Source: Plantibacter sp. VKM Ac-2880
Lineage (GTDB): Bacteria; Actinomycetota; Actinomycetes; Actinomycetales; Microbacteriaceae
Length of the DNA: 64,000 nucleotides
Assembly (NCBI RefSeq): GCF_015351235.1
Contig: NZ_JADKSJ010000001.1
Location: forward strand, 682,001 to 746,000
Reading direction: 5' to 3'
This document shows, one piece after another, positions 41,203 through 49,335 of this stretch; the stretch's first letter is position 1, and each line of letters starts with the position of its first letter. The notes below the pieces were generated by a model. The model ran no database searches. It was not told the origin of the DNA and saw only the letters and a list, made by a program, of their open reading frames with translations. The position numbers were made by a program, and so were the translations under genes.

Positions 41203-42147
41203 ATGACCGATCGTCATCCGGTGGCCGAGCAGGTCATCGTCATCACCGGCGCATCCAGCGGGATCGGCCGGGGCACGGCGCTCCGGCTGGCCCAACTCGG
41301 CGCGAACGTCGTCGTCGCCGCCAGGCGCGGGGACGTGCTCGACGGCCTCGTCGGAGAGATCACCGCCGCCGGGGGCACGGCGCTCGCCGTCCCCGTCGAC
41401 GTGAGTCGACCCGACCACGTCCTCGCGTTGCGTGCTGCCGCCACCGACCGCTTCGGTCGGATCGACGTGTGGATCAACAACGCCGGGATCGGGGCGCTCG
41501 GACATTTCTGGGACGTCCCCGTCGAGGACCACCTCCGCACGGTCGACGTCAACCTGTCCGGCCTGATCCTCGGTGCACACGTGGCATTGCGGTTGTTCCG
41601 GGAGCAGGGTCGTGGAACGGTCGTCAACGTCGGTTCCGTCGACAGCGAGGTGCCGCTCGCATACCAGGCCGTCTACGCGGCGACGAAGGCCGCCGTCCTC
41701 AGCCTGTCGCGGTCGCTCAACGAGGAACTCCGCCTGGCCGGCCTCACCGACATCCGGGTCGGCACGGTACTGCCCTGGGCGGTCGACACGCCGTGGTGGA
41801 CCCACGCGGCCAACTACACGGGGAAAGCGCCGCGGATGGCGGCGCTCGACGACCCCTCCGTGGTCATCGACGCCCTCGTCGCCGCCTGCTCGGACCCGAA
41901 GGAGCACCAGACCGCCGGCATGAAGGCCCGCACGGCTGCGATCTCCCATCAGCTCATGCCCGACGTGACGAAACGGGTGTCGGCGAAGGTGATCGACGGG
42001 GAGCTCGCCCGGGCATCTGCGGCTCGGCCGACCACCGGGACGATCCACGTGCCCGGACCCGCCGGCATCACCGTCGACGGCGGGGTGCGCGAACGGATGC
42101 GTTCCGAGGAGCCCGCCGACCCGGACCCGCGGTCACCGGCGGCCTGA
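41203..42147 (+). CDS. SDR-family oxidoreductase with C-terminal extension
   Basis: The 314-residue protein has TGASSGIG (about 15-22), NNAGIG, catalytic Ser in VGSVDSE, YAATKAA and a C-terminal extension after residue 240. It matches the YusZ/DltE-like SDR group with SSGIGRGTALRLAQLGANVV. A GAGGAAGGA ribosome site precedes the ATG. It probably belongs to the same transcription unit as the DUF2231 gene. The substrate is unknown. Confidence 0.88.
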   Translation: MTDRHPVAEQVIVITGASSGIGRGTALRLAQLGANVVVAARRGDVLDGLVGEITAAGGTALAVPVDVSRPDHVLALRAAATDRFGRIDVWINNAGIGALGHFWDVPVEDHLRTVDVNLSGLILGAHVALRLFREQGRGTVVNVGSVDSEVPLAYQAVYAATKAAVLSLSRSLNEELRLAGLTDIRVGTVLPWAVDTPWWTHAANYTGKAPRMAALDDPSVVIDALVAACSDPKEHQTAGMKARTAAISHQLMPDVTKRVSAKVIDGELARASAARPTTGTIHVPGPAGITVDGGVRERMRSEEPADPDPRSPAA

Positions 42148-42154
42148 TCCGCCG

Positions 42155-42183
42155 TCGACACCCGGATGCCTCGCCGCTAGCGT
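42155..42183 (+). promoter_or_regulatory. Leaderless promoter of the RibD/DHFR-like gene
   Basis: TCGACA (42155-42160) and TAGCGT (42178-42183) are separated by 17 nt, and the ATG at 42190 follows the -10 by 6 nt. This is one of the clearest promoters in the window. Confidence 0.65.
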
Positions 42184-42189
42184 GAGCGC

Positions 42190-42852
42190 ATGACGAAGCT
42201 CAGGGTCCACAATCTCGCCGTCTCCCTCGACGGCTTCGCGACCGGCGAGGGGCAGTCCTTCGAGACGCCCTTCGGCCATGCGGAACACCGGCTCATGCAC
42301 TGGTTCCTGCCGACCAACACCTTCGTGGCGATGAGCGGGCATGAGGACGAGTCGGTGGGCGCGGGGACGCGCGGCGTCGACGACGCGTTCGCGTCCGCCA
42401 CCGGCGACCGCATCGGTGTGGAGATCATGGGCCGCCGGAAGTTCGGCCCGCAGCTCGGGCCCTGGGAGGACGAGAGCTGGCGCGGGTGGTGGGGTGAGGA
42501 GCCGCCGTTCCACAGTCCGGTGGTCGTCCTCACGCACCACGAGCGACCGGACCTCGTCGTGGGGCGGACGACATTCCTCTTCCGCGAGCTGTCGCCGGTC
42601 GACGCCCTGGCGCTCGCCACCTCCCTCGCCGACGGACTCGACGTCCGGCTCGGCGGGGGCCCGACGACCGTCCGGGCCTTCCTCGAAGCCGACCTCGTCG
42701 ACCACCTCCACGTCGTCGTCGTCCCGATCCTGCTCGGCCGCGGGGTGCGCCTGTGGGACGGGCTCGAAGGCCTGGAGGATTGCTTCACGGTGGAGGTGAC
42801 GGCGGCGCCGAGCGGCGTGGTCCACTACGTCTTCACGAGGAAGACACGCTGA
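42190..42852 (+). CDS. Dihydrofolate reductase-family protein (RibD C-terminal-like)
   Basis: The 220-residue protein matches the YyaP/RibD-C family: NLAVSLDGFATGEGQSFETP, EIMGRRKFGP, VVVLTHHERP, VRLGGGPTTVRAFLEADLVD and HLHVVVVPILLGRGVRLWDG. It should bind NADPH and reduce an unknown substrate; many members are of unclear function. The leaderless promoter fixes the start. It is a single gene, followed by a strong hairpin. Confidence 0.9.
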   Translation: MTKLRVHNLAVSLDGFATGEGQSFETPFGHAEHRLMHWFLPTNTFVAMSGHEDESVGAGTRGVDDAFASATGDRIGVEIMGRRKFGPQLGPWEDESWRGWWGEEPPFHSPVVVLTHHERPDLVVGRTTFLFRELSPVDALALATSLADGLDVRLGGGPTTVRAFLEADLVDHLHVVVVPILLGRGVRLWDGLEGLEDCFTVEVTAAPSGVVHYVFTRKTR

Positions 42853-42878
42853 GGGCCCGCCTCGGGTGAGGCGGGCCC
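42853..42878. terminator. Hairpin terminator after the DHFR-like gene
   Basis: GGGCCCGCCTC (42853-42863) pairs perfectly with GAGGCGGGCCC (42868-42878) around a 4-nt loop, between convergent stops. Confidence 0.85.
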
Positions 42879-42890
42879 GCAGGTCGTGGT

Positions 42891-43466
42891 TCAGCCGCGC
42901 AGCATCCGCACCGCGCGGCGGCCGCCGAGGAACACGAGGCCGAGCGCGAGCAGCCACGGCCCGCCGACGAGGATCGGGTCGATCCACTGGTGCTTGACAT
43001 CGACGCGCCCACGGCGGAAGCGTGAACTCCAGCCGGAGTACATCGTCTCCGCGAGCACGCCCGTCTCGGTGATCGGGTTGTCGGGCCGGACCGTCAGGAA
43101 CGACCGCGCATGGCTCCCGGCGGCGTCCACGCGGTCACCGAGGAGCAGCAGGAGCCAGTGCGCGGCGCGGCCCTCGCTGTAGCGTCGGTAGGCCAGGCGC
43201 TTGATCGCACCCGACAGCCCCCGCAGCGGCACGCTCGTGCCGAAGACGGGGGTGAGTTCGAGGTGCTCGATCGACCGCTCGCGAGGCCCGTGCTGCTCCT
43301 GCGGTTCCGGCTTCACCCAGTGCGATCCGGGCGCGGGCGTCGGCGGCCACTCCCGGGGGACCGACGGGCGGTCGGCCGGGTCGAGGTCGGCTCCCCAGCC
43401 GGGGATCCTCGCGCGGAGTTCCTCGCTGCTCGGGGTGGGGCGTCCGCCGTCTGCGGTGTAGGGCAT
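42891..43466 (-). CDS. Hypothetical protein with C-terminal membrane helix
   Basis: The 191-residue protein has a polar Pro-rich N-terminal half, a segment LRGLSGAIKRLAYRRYSEGR, and one clear C-terminal membrane helix (PILVGGPWLLALGLVFLGGR) followed by basic residues, so it is likely tail-anchored with the N-terminus in the cytoplasm. A GGAGGAAGGA ribosome site precedes the ATG. It is 22 bp downstream of the alcohol dehydrogenase gene and probably in one operon with it and the CBS gene. Family unknown. Confidence 0.65.
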   Translation of the reverse strand: MPYTADGGRPTPSSEELRARIPGWGADLDPADRPSVPREWPPTPAPGSHWVKPEPQEQHGPRERSIEHLELTPVFGTSVPLRGLSGAIKRLAYRRYSEGRAAHWLLLLLGDRVDAAGSHARSFLTVRPDNPITETGVLAETMYSGWSSRFRRGRVDVKHQWIDPILVGGPWLLALGLVFLGGRRAVRMLRG

Positions 43467-43488
43467 GGTCGGATCCTTCCTCCGTCGC

Positions 43489-44637
43489 TCAGGCCGCGCT
43501 CGGCACGATGACGGGCTTGATGCAGTCGTCGAGCTTCGCGGAGAACAGGTGGTACCCCTCCGCGATGTGCTCGAGCGGGATGCGGTGGGTGATGATCTCG
43601 CTCGGCTTCAGATGACCGGCCCTGATGTGCTCGAACAGCCGAGGCCATTGGCGTTTCGCGGGGCACTGGTTCATCCGCAATGTCAGCCCCTTGTTCATGG
43701 CGTCACCGAACTTCACAGCACTGAACATGGGCCCGTACGCGCCCATCACCGAGACGACCCCACCTTTGCGGACGGCGTCGATCGCCCAGTTGAGCGCGAC
43801 CGGCGAGCCACCCTGCAGCTTGAGTTTCGCGGCCGTGATGTGCTGCGTGAGGTTGCCGTCGGCCTCCGCCCCGACCGCGTCGATCACCGTGTCGGCGCCG
43901 AGTCCGTCGGTCTCGAGTTTGAGCCGGAGGACGATGTCGTCCACCTCGCCGAAGTTGATCGTCTCGGCGAAGGCGAACTCGCGGGCCTTCGCGAGCCGGT
44001 ACTCGAGGTGGTCGACGACGATCACCCGGCCCGCACCCATGAGCCAGGCCGAGCGGGCCGCGAACAGCCCGACCGGTCCCGCGCCGAACACCACCACGGT
44101 CTGCCCCTCGGTGATATCGGCGAGCTGCGCGCCGAAGTACCCGGTCGCGAGCGCGTCGGTCATGAGCAGCGCGTCGTCCTCGTCGATGTCGTCGGGGATG
44201 CGCTGCGGGCCGACGTCGGCGAACGGCACCCGGACGAGTTCCGCCTGGCCGCCGTCGTAGCCGCCGCAGGTGTGGGAGTACCCGAAGATGCCGCCAACAG
44301 CCGTCGCATTCGGGTTGACGTTGTGGCAGTTCGAGAACAGGCCGCGGGCGCAGAAGTAGCAGGTGCCGCACGAGATGTGGAACGGGACCATCACCCGGTC
44401 GCCCACGGCGAGGTGCTCGACGCTGGAACCGACGGACTCGACCACCCCGACGAACTCGTGGCCGAAGGTGGAGCCGACCCGGGTGTCCGGCATCATGCCG
44501 TGGTACAGGTGCAGGTCGGACCCGCAGATGGCAGCCCTCGTGACGCGGATGATCGCGTCGTTCGGGTGCTCCAGCCGCGGGTCGGCCTTCTCCTCGGCGC
44601 GGACCTTGTACGGCCCGCGGTAGGTCATCGCTCGCAT
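43489..44637 (-). CDS. Zinc-dependent alcohol dehydrogenase (formaldehyde dehydrogenase-like)
   Basis: The 382-residue medium-chain dehydrogenase has the catalytic zinc Cys in AAICGSDLHLYHG and GHEFVGVVE, the structural zinc cysteines in CGTCYFCARGLFSNC, and the NAD loop VFGAGPVGLFAARSA. The pattern fits the glutathione-independent formaldehyde dehydrogenase / FDH-like group found in general stress clusters. It uses NAD(P) to oxidise an alcohol or aldehyde. A start at Met4 is also possible. It lies 10 bp after the CBS gene on the same strand. Confidence 0.9.
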   Translation of the reverse strand: MRAMTYRGPYKVRAEEKADPRLEHPNDAIIRVTRAAICGSDLHLYHGMMPDTRVGSTFGHEFVGVVESVGSSVEHLAVGDRVMVPFHISCGTCYFCARGLFSNCHNVNPNATAVGGIFGYSHTCGGYDGGQAELVRVPFADVGPQRIPDDIDEDDALLMTDALATGYFGAQLADITEGQTVVVFGAGPVGLFAARSAWLMGAGRVIVVDHLEYRLAKAREFAFAETINFGEVDDIVLRLKLETDGLGADTVIDAVGAEADGNLTQHITAAKLKLQGGSPVALNWAIDAVRKGGVVSVMGAYGPMFSAVKFGDAMNKGLTLRMNQCPAKRQWPRLFEHIRAGHLKPSEIITHRIPLEHIAEGYHLFSAKLDDCIKPVIVPSAA

Positions 44638-44647
44638 GCGGCGCCCG

Positions 44648-45061
44648 TCACTCCGAGATCCCGGCGACGGTCTCGCCGGTCTCCGTCGCGCTCAGGCGGC
44701 GGGCGACGTCGGCCTGGCTGAGCATGCCGACGAGGTCGTGGCCGTCGATCACCGGCAGGCGACGCACCTGGTGCTCCTCCATGGTGCGCAGCGCTTCGCG
44801 GACGTCGTCGTCGGCGCCGATGGTGACGGGCTTGCCCTGGCCGAAGGTGCCGGCCTCGACCGTGGTCGGGTCCTGTCCCTCGGCGAGAGCCTTGACGACG
44901 ATGTCGCGATCGGTCACCACGCCCTTGAGCCGTCCGTCCTCGCCGCAGATCGGGAGGGCGCCGACGTCGAGGTCGCGCATGCGGCGTGCGGCGTCGACGA
45001 GGGTGTCCCGTTCGCCCACACACTCGGCGCCTGGCGTCATGATGTCTCGTGCGGTCGTCAT
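44648..45061 (-). CDS. CBS-domain protein
   Basis: The 137-residue protein is a tandem CBS pair: ARDIMTPGAECVGERDTLVD, VGALPICGEDGRLKGVVTDR and EHQVRRLPVIDGHDLVGMLS. It matches the Hrp1-like stress/hypoxia CBS proteins in length. CBS pairs bind adenosine nucleotides. The ATG at 45059-45061 has a GGAG site. It is the first gene of a likely operon with the zinc alcohol dehydrogenase. The 300-bp region to the catalase gene shows no ORF. Confidence 0.9.
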   Translation of the reverse strand: MTTARDIMTPGAECVGERDTLVDAARRMRDLDVGALPICGEDGRLKGVVTDRDIVVKALAEGQDPTTVEAGTFGQGKPVTIGADDDVREALRTMEEHQVRRLPVIDGHDLVGMLSQADVARRLSATETGETVAGISE

Positions 45062-45361
45062 GGTCGTGCTCCGTCCTGATCGGCCACCCCCGACGGGCGG
45101 CAGGTGATCCGAGGCTAGACAGCCGCACGGGATGCGGATCGGGCATTGCGATTCCCCGGCCGGTGGCGCAGACTTCGCGCCCGCGGGCGATGGCGACGGC
45201 GGGGACCGTCCCGGCGACGCGCGCGCGTATTGTCCACACGCCGGACCAGGAAGTCCAGTGCCGCGAGCCGGCCGCGCCGGGAGCGTTGACTGGCCGTTCC
45301 GCCGAGCCGAGTCGACGAGGGACGTCGGCCCGAATCCGTCCGGCGGTGCAGGAGGTGAACA
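45062..45361. other. Divergent intergenic region between CBS and catalase genes
   Basis: These 300 bp hold no gene I can support. The right end has AGGAGGTGA as the catalase ribosome site (45352-45360). A TAGCCT box on the minus strand (45112-45117) may serve the CBS gene. No operator-like palindrome stands out. Confidence 0.45.
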
Positions 45362-46243
45362 ATGTTCTTCCATCGACAGGAACTACAGCACACGGCCACA
45401 CCCGACAAGCCAGACGCCGTCTACGCGAGGAAGCTGCAGGAGGTGCTCGGCGGCCAGTACGGCGAGATCACCGTGGCGTTGCAGTACCAGTTCCAGGGGT
45501 GGAACATGCACATCCCCGGCAAGTACCGCGACCTCGTGTTCGGGATCGGCGCGGAGGAGATGGGACACGTCGAGATGCTGGCGGTGATGATCGCCCAACT
45601 GCTCGAGAAGTCGCCGCTGGGGATCACCGAGGACGCGGTCCAGGACGACCCGACCGTCGCGGCGATCATCGGTGGCACCGACGTGCAGCACGCCATCGTC
45701 GCCGGCGCCGGAGCACGACCCGTGGACAGCATGGGCAACCCGTGGCAGGGCAGCTTCATCACGAGTAGTGGAAACCTGCTCGCCGACTTCACCGCGAACG
45801 CGAACGCGGAGATGCAGGGCCGCGTGCAGGTGGCGCGGCTGTACCACATGACCGACGACTCGGGGGTGCGAGACCTGCTGGCGTTCCTGCTCGCCCGCGA
45901 CACGATGCATCAGAACCAGTGGCTAGCCGCCGCTGCGGAACTCCGGGAGGAAGGCGTGGAGGATCTGCCGGTGCCGAGCAACTTCCCGATCGAGAAGGAG
46001 CATCGGGACGTCTCCTACCAGTACATCAACTTCTCCGACGGACAGGCTGCGGCCGACGGACGTTGGGCGAGCGGGCCGACGCCGGACGGCAAGGGCGAGT
46101 TCACCTACGTGCCCGAGCCCCAGGCCGGCGTGCCGATGCCGCCGCCCACGCACCCCGACTCGCGCCTCTACGGCACGACGGAGCTGCCGAACCCCGTCGA
46201 GAAGCTCGCGGGACGCGTGCAGGACAAGCTCCACAAGGAGTGA
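45362..46243 (+). CDS. Manganese catalase
   Basis: The 293-residue protein has the dimanganese ligands of this family: Glu35 (GGQYGEITVALQYQFQ), Glu66 and His69 (GAEEMGHVEM), Glu150 (NANAEMQGRV) and His183 (ARDTMHQNQW). Length and C-terminal GTTELPNP match KatN-type catalases. It degrades H2O2 without heme. It has a near-perfect ribosome site (AGGAGGTGA). It is near a CBS protein, an alcohol dehydrogenase and a sigma factor in a stress-like region, and a P450 peroxygenase that consumes H2O2 is 8 kb away. Confidence 0.95.
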   Translation: MFFHRQELQHTATPDKPDAVYARKLQEVLGGQYGEITVALQYQFQGWNMHIPGKYRDLVFGIGAEEMGHVEMLAVMIAQLLEKSPLGITEDAVQDDPTVAAIIGGTDVQHAIVAGAGARPVDSMGNPWQGSFITSSGNLLADFTANANAEMQGRVQVARLYHMTDDSGVRDLLAFLLARDTMHQNQWLAAAAELREEGVEDLPVPSNFPIEKEHRDVSYQYINFSDGQAAADGRWASGPTPDGKGEFTYVPEPQAGVPMPPPTHPDSRLYGTTELPNPVEKLAGRVQDKLHKE

Positions 46244-46346
46244 GCGCCGCGGAGCGGGCCCGCGGTCGTGCCGGAACCCACGGTCGACCGCGGCTCGCGC
46301 CACCGCACGCACTCCTGCACGCCGACCCCGACCGGAAGGACCGCCC

Positions 46347-47117
46347 ATGCCCGGAGCCCGTCGCCCACGCGCGACCCTCCACCGATCGGTCGCGCCCGGC
46401 GTCCACCGGCTCGAGCACGCGTACACGAACACCTACCTCGTGGAGGATGAGGACCGTCTGACCCTCGTCGACGCGGGCCTGCCGGCGACCCACGGCTACC
46501 TGCTCCAGGCGCTCGCGGCGATCGGCCGTCGACCGGAGGACGTCGTGGCGCTCGTCATCACGCACGCCCACTTCGACCACCTGGGCACGGCCGCCAGGCT
46601 GCGAGACGAGCTGGGCTGCCGGGTGCTCGTCCATGACGAGGACGCGTCGCTCGCGGAGCACCCCTACCGGTACCTCCACGAACGGCCTCGGTCCCGCTAC
46701 CCGCTGCGCTACCCGGCGGCGCTCCCGGCGCTCGCGTCGATGACGGCCGCCGGCGCGCTGTGGGTGCGGGGCACGACGCGGACGGAGGCGCTGCCCGGAT
46801 CCGGCACGCTCGACGTCCCCGGCTCGCCCACCGTCGTGTTCACGCCGGGCCACACCTTCGGGCACTGCGCCCTCGACTTCCCCGACCGGGGTGCCGTCAT
46901 CGCGGGTGACGCGCTCGTCACCCTCGACCCGTACACCGGCGAGACCGGACCGCGTGTGGTCGCCGGAGCGGCGACGGCGAACTCGCGACTCGCGTTCGAA
47001 TCGCTGGAGGTGCTCGCCGCCCTCGGCTCCAGGACCCTCCTCCCCGGCCACGGCGCCCCCTGGCGAGGGGATCTCCGCGAGGCCGTCGAGGCGGCCAACC
47101 GTGCCGGCGTCGCCTGA
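46347..47117 (+). CDS. MBL-fold metallo-hydrolase
   Basis: The 256-residue protein has the metal-binding motif THAHFDHLG (His73, His75, Asp77, His78), FTPGHTFGHCALDF for the next ligand, IAGDALV with the bridging Asp and LLPGHGAPWRG for the last His. This glyoxalase II-like/RNase-like fold hydrolyses thioesters, lactones or phosphodiesters; the substrate is unknown. A GGAAGGA ribosome site precedes the ATG at 46347. It follows the catalase gene by about 100 bp. Confidence 0.9.
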   Translation: MPGARRPRATLHRSVAPGVHRLEHAYTNTYLVEDEDRLTLVDAGLPATHGYLLQALAAIGRRPEDVVALVITHAHFDHLGTAARLRDELGCRVLVHDEDASLAEHPYRYLHERPRSRYPLRYPAALPALASMTAAGALWVRGTTRTEALPGSGTLDVPGSPTVVFTPGHTFGHCALDFPDRGAVIAGDALVTLDPYTGETGPRVVAGAATANSRLAFESLEVLAALGSRTLLPGHGAPWRGDLREAVEAANRAGVA

Positions 47118-47192
47118 GGACGTCGCCGCCTGAACGACCCCACCACACCCCGGTCGGCGACCGTCGCCGATCGACATCGAAAGGAGCGGACC

Positions 47193-47336
47193 ATGACGAC
47201 CACCGGACCGCAGGACAACCCGCAGAACCACGACCTGGTCGACGACGCCGGCGTCGACAAGCCCTCGCAGGCGGAGGGCTCCGAGGACCAGGTGCCCGAC
47301 GCTGCCGAGCCGAATGAGGACGACGCGGTCGGCTGA
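47193..47336 (+). CDS. Acidic micro-protein (47 aa)
   Basis: An ATG at 47193 with AAAGGAG before it opens a 47-codon frame ending TGA at 47334-47336. The product is acidic (QVPDAAEPNEDDAVG at the C-terminus), Cys-free and likely disordered, like the protein at 33869. It lies between the MBL and DUF2795 genes on the same strand. Codon use is native. Its function is unknown. Confidence 0.6.
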   Translation: MTTTGPQDNPQNHDLVDDAGVDKPSQAEGSEDQVPDAAEPNEDDAVG

Positions 47337-47398
47337 CCGAGGCGGGAACCGCCCGACACCGACATCACCACCGGATCACACACAGAACAGGGGACACC

Positions 47399-47593
47399 AT
47401 GGCTGAGAAGCCCACCGCCATCGAACTGCAGAAGTACCTGTCGGGGGTCGACTACCCGGCGAGCAAGGACGATCTCGTCCGGACCGCCCGTGACCAGGGC
47501 GCGCCGGACGACGTGATCGAGGCGCTCGAACAGGCCGACCAGGACGAGTTCGACGGCCCGACCGCCGTCTCGAGCGCGGTCTCGGGAGACTGA
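47399..47593 (+). CDS. DUF2795-family small protein
   Basis: The 64-residue protein starts MAEKPTAIELQKYLSGVDYP and continues ASKDDLVRTARDQGAPDDVI, the DUF2795 pattern. It is similar to the gene at 36204 and often accompanies stress genes. The stop is directly followed by the ATG of a glycosyltransferase gene, so the two are probably co-translated. Confidence 0.85.
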   Translation: MAEKPTAIELQKYLSGVDYPASKDDLVRTARDQGAPDDVIEALEQADQDEFDGPTAVSSAVSGD

Positions 47594-48451
47594 ATGACGA
47601 GCCGGCGACCATCCGAGCGGTGGGCGGCCGGTGAGGTCGACGACGACGTCGCGATCGACGTGCTCGTCCCGACGGCCGGGCGTGCGGCAGAGCTGGCGGT
47701 GACGCTGGCGGGACTCGCCGCCCAGGACGACCCGTCGTTCCGGGTGATCGTGAGCGACCAATCCGACGACGGGTCCGGCGTGCTCCAACCGAGCACCCAG
47801 GCCATGGTGCGGGTGCTCCGCGCCCAGGGGCGGGAGGTCCGGCTCGTCCGGCACCTCCCGCGCCGGGGGCTCGCGGAGCACCGCCAGTCGCTGCTCGACC
47901 GCGCCACCGCACCGGCGGTCCTGTTCCTCGACGACGACGTGTGGCTCGAACCGGGCCAGCTGCAACGCTTGCACGACGCCCTGCGGACCCTCGACTGCGG
48001 GTTCGTCGGCGCCGCCGTGCAAGGGCTGTCCTACCTGGACGACGAACGGCCCGAGCAGCAACGGCCGTTCGAACTCTGGGACGGCGAGGTCGTCCCGGAG
48101 CGGGTGCGTCGCGGGACGGCGGCCTTCGACCGCTGGCCGCTGCACAACGCCGCGAACCTGGCGCACATCGCGCGGGACGTGCCGATCCCGGAACGGGGTT
48201 GGTCGGCGTACAAGGTCGCCTGGGTGGGCGGCTGCGTGCTCTACCGACGCGACGCGCTCCTCGCCGCCGGCGGCTTCAGCTTCTGGGAGGAGCTGCCCCC
48301 GATGCACTCCGGGGAGGACGTGCTCGCCCAATGGCGGGTGATGGAGCGCTTCGGCGGGGCCGGCATCCTGCCGAGCGGTGCCGTGCATCTGGAAGCACCG
48401 ACGACGATCCCGGACCGACCGGTGGACGCGTTCGACGTGGTGCGCGCGTGA
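47594..48451 (+). CDS. Glycosyltransferase family 2
   Basis: The 285-residue protein has a GT-A fold: IDVLVPTAGRAAELAVTLAG, VIVSDQSDDG and LFLDDDVWLEPGQLQRL, where the DDD triplet is the metal-binding DxD. It ends with a domain holding KVAWVGGCVLYRRDALLAAG and SGEDVLAQW, the ED acid motif. It transfers a sugar from an NDP-sugar. It is directly downstream of the DUF2795 gene and upstream of the sigma factor, near but outside the compact heptose cluster. Acceptor unknown. Confidence 0.88.
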   Translation: MTSRRPSERWAAGEVDDDVAIDVLVPTAGRAAELAVTLAGLAAQDDPSFRVIVSDQSDDGSGVLQPSTQAMVRVLRAQGREVRLVRHLPRRGLAEHRQSLLDRATAPAVLFLDDDVWLEPGQLQRLHDALRTLDCGFVGAAVQGLSYLDDERPEQQRPFELWDGEVVPERVRRGTAAFDRWPLHNAANLAHIARDVPIPERGWSAYKVAWVGGCVLYRRDALLAAGGFSFWEELPPMHSGEDVLAQWRVMERFGGAGILPSGAVHLEAPTTIPDRPVDAFDVVRA

Positions 48452-48456
48452 GTCGC

Positions 48457-48484
48457 GCTCGCGGACGGGTGCTCGCGGACGGGT
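48457..48484. repeat. 14-bp tandem duplication
   Basis: GCTCGCGGACGGGT occurs twice in direct succession just after the glycosyltransferase stop, upstream of the sigma-factor gene. Confidence 0.8.
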
Positions 48485-48559
48485 GCGCGATTCTGCCCCA
48501 GCCGCCCGGAGAAGGCAAGCGTTGATCGTGCCCTCCTCGCTTCTCGGAACCTGGAGCAC

Positions 48560-49330
48560 ATGACGATGGATCGAACGGACACACGGCTCCCTGGTGAGGT
48601 GCTCGGACGCGAGGAGGCCGAGGCGCTCGTGCTGGAGCACCTGTCACTCGCCGAGGCGATCGCTCGCCGGTACTTCCGGCGCGACCCCGCGCGGGACGAG
48701 GACCTGGTCCAGGTCGCCTACATCGGTCTGGTGAAGGCCGCGCGCCGGTTCGACGTCGAACGTGGCGGCCCGTTCGCGGCGTTCGCCTCGCCGACGATCT
48801 CCGGGGAGATCAAGCGTCACCTCCGCGACCACGGCTGGTTCGTCAGGCCGCCACGGCCGGTCCAGGAACTCCGCGCACGGGTCGCCGAAGCGGTACCGCG
48901 CCTCGCCCAGGAGCTCGGGCACGGCCCGTCGGTACCGGAACTGACCGCCGACCTCGGGGCGAGCGACGAACTCGTGCGGGAGGCCATCGCGTGCCAGAAC
49001 CACCTGCGGCCGGCGTCGCTCGACGCCCTCGTCGGGTTCGACCATGAGACGAGCCTCGGTGACATCATCCCCGCCGAGGACGGCGCCCTGGAGCGCGCCG
49101 AGTCGGCCGCCATCCTGTCGACGGCGCTCCGGGTGCTGAGCCCCCGCGACCGGCGGGTGCTGCAGCTGCGGTTCGCGGAGGACCTCACCCAGCAGGAGAT
49201 CGCCAAGGAGGTCGGGGTCACGCAGATGCAGGTGTCGCGCATCCTGAAGCGCTCGCTGGAGTTGCTCCGGGACCGGATCGTCCACGGTGAGCCGAGCGCG
49301 GAGCAAGCCGGGCGGCGTCGGATCGCCTGA
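48560..49330 (+). CDS. Sigma-70 family, SigB/SigF-type sigma factor
   Basis: The 256-residue protein has sigma regions 2 (DEDLVQVAYIGLVKAARRFD, FAAFASPTISGEIKRHLRDH), 3 (VQELRARVAEAVPRLAQELG) and 4 (LTQQEIAKEVGVTQMQVSRI). Region 1 is absent, as in stress-type SigB/SigF/SigG factors. It would direct RNA polymerase to stress promoters. No anti-sigma (RsbW-like) or anti-anti-sigma gene lies beside it. The start at 48560 has GGAG about 5 nt upstream; Met3 is an alternative. It is convergent with the GT9 gene, 5 bp apart. Confidence 0.92.
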   Translation: MTMDRTDTRLPGEVLGREEAEALVLEHLSLAEAIARRYFRRDPARDEDLVQVAYIGLVKAARRFDVERGGPFAAFASPTISGEIKRHLRDHGWFVRPPRPVQELRARVAEAVPRLAQELGHGPSVPELTADLGASDELVREAIACQNHLRPASLDALVGFDHETSLGDIIPAEDGALERAESAAILSTALRVLSPRDRRVLQLRFAEDLTQQEIAKEVGVTQMQVSRILKRSLELLRDRIVHGEPSAEQAGRRRIA

Positions 49331-49335
49331 CGGGG

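Noticed and set aside
48457-48484. 14-bp tandem duplication as a regulatory site of the sigma gene
   Set aside because: It is a direct, not inverted, repeat just after a stop codon with no nearby promoter boxes; recorded only as a repeat.
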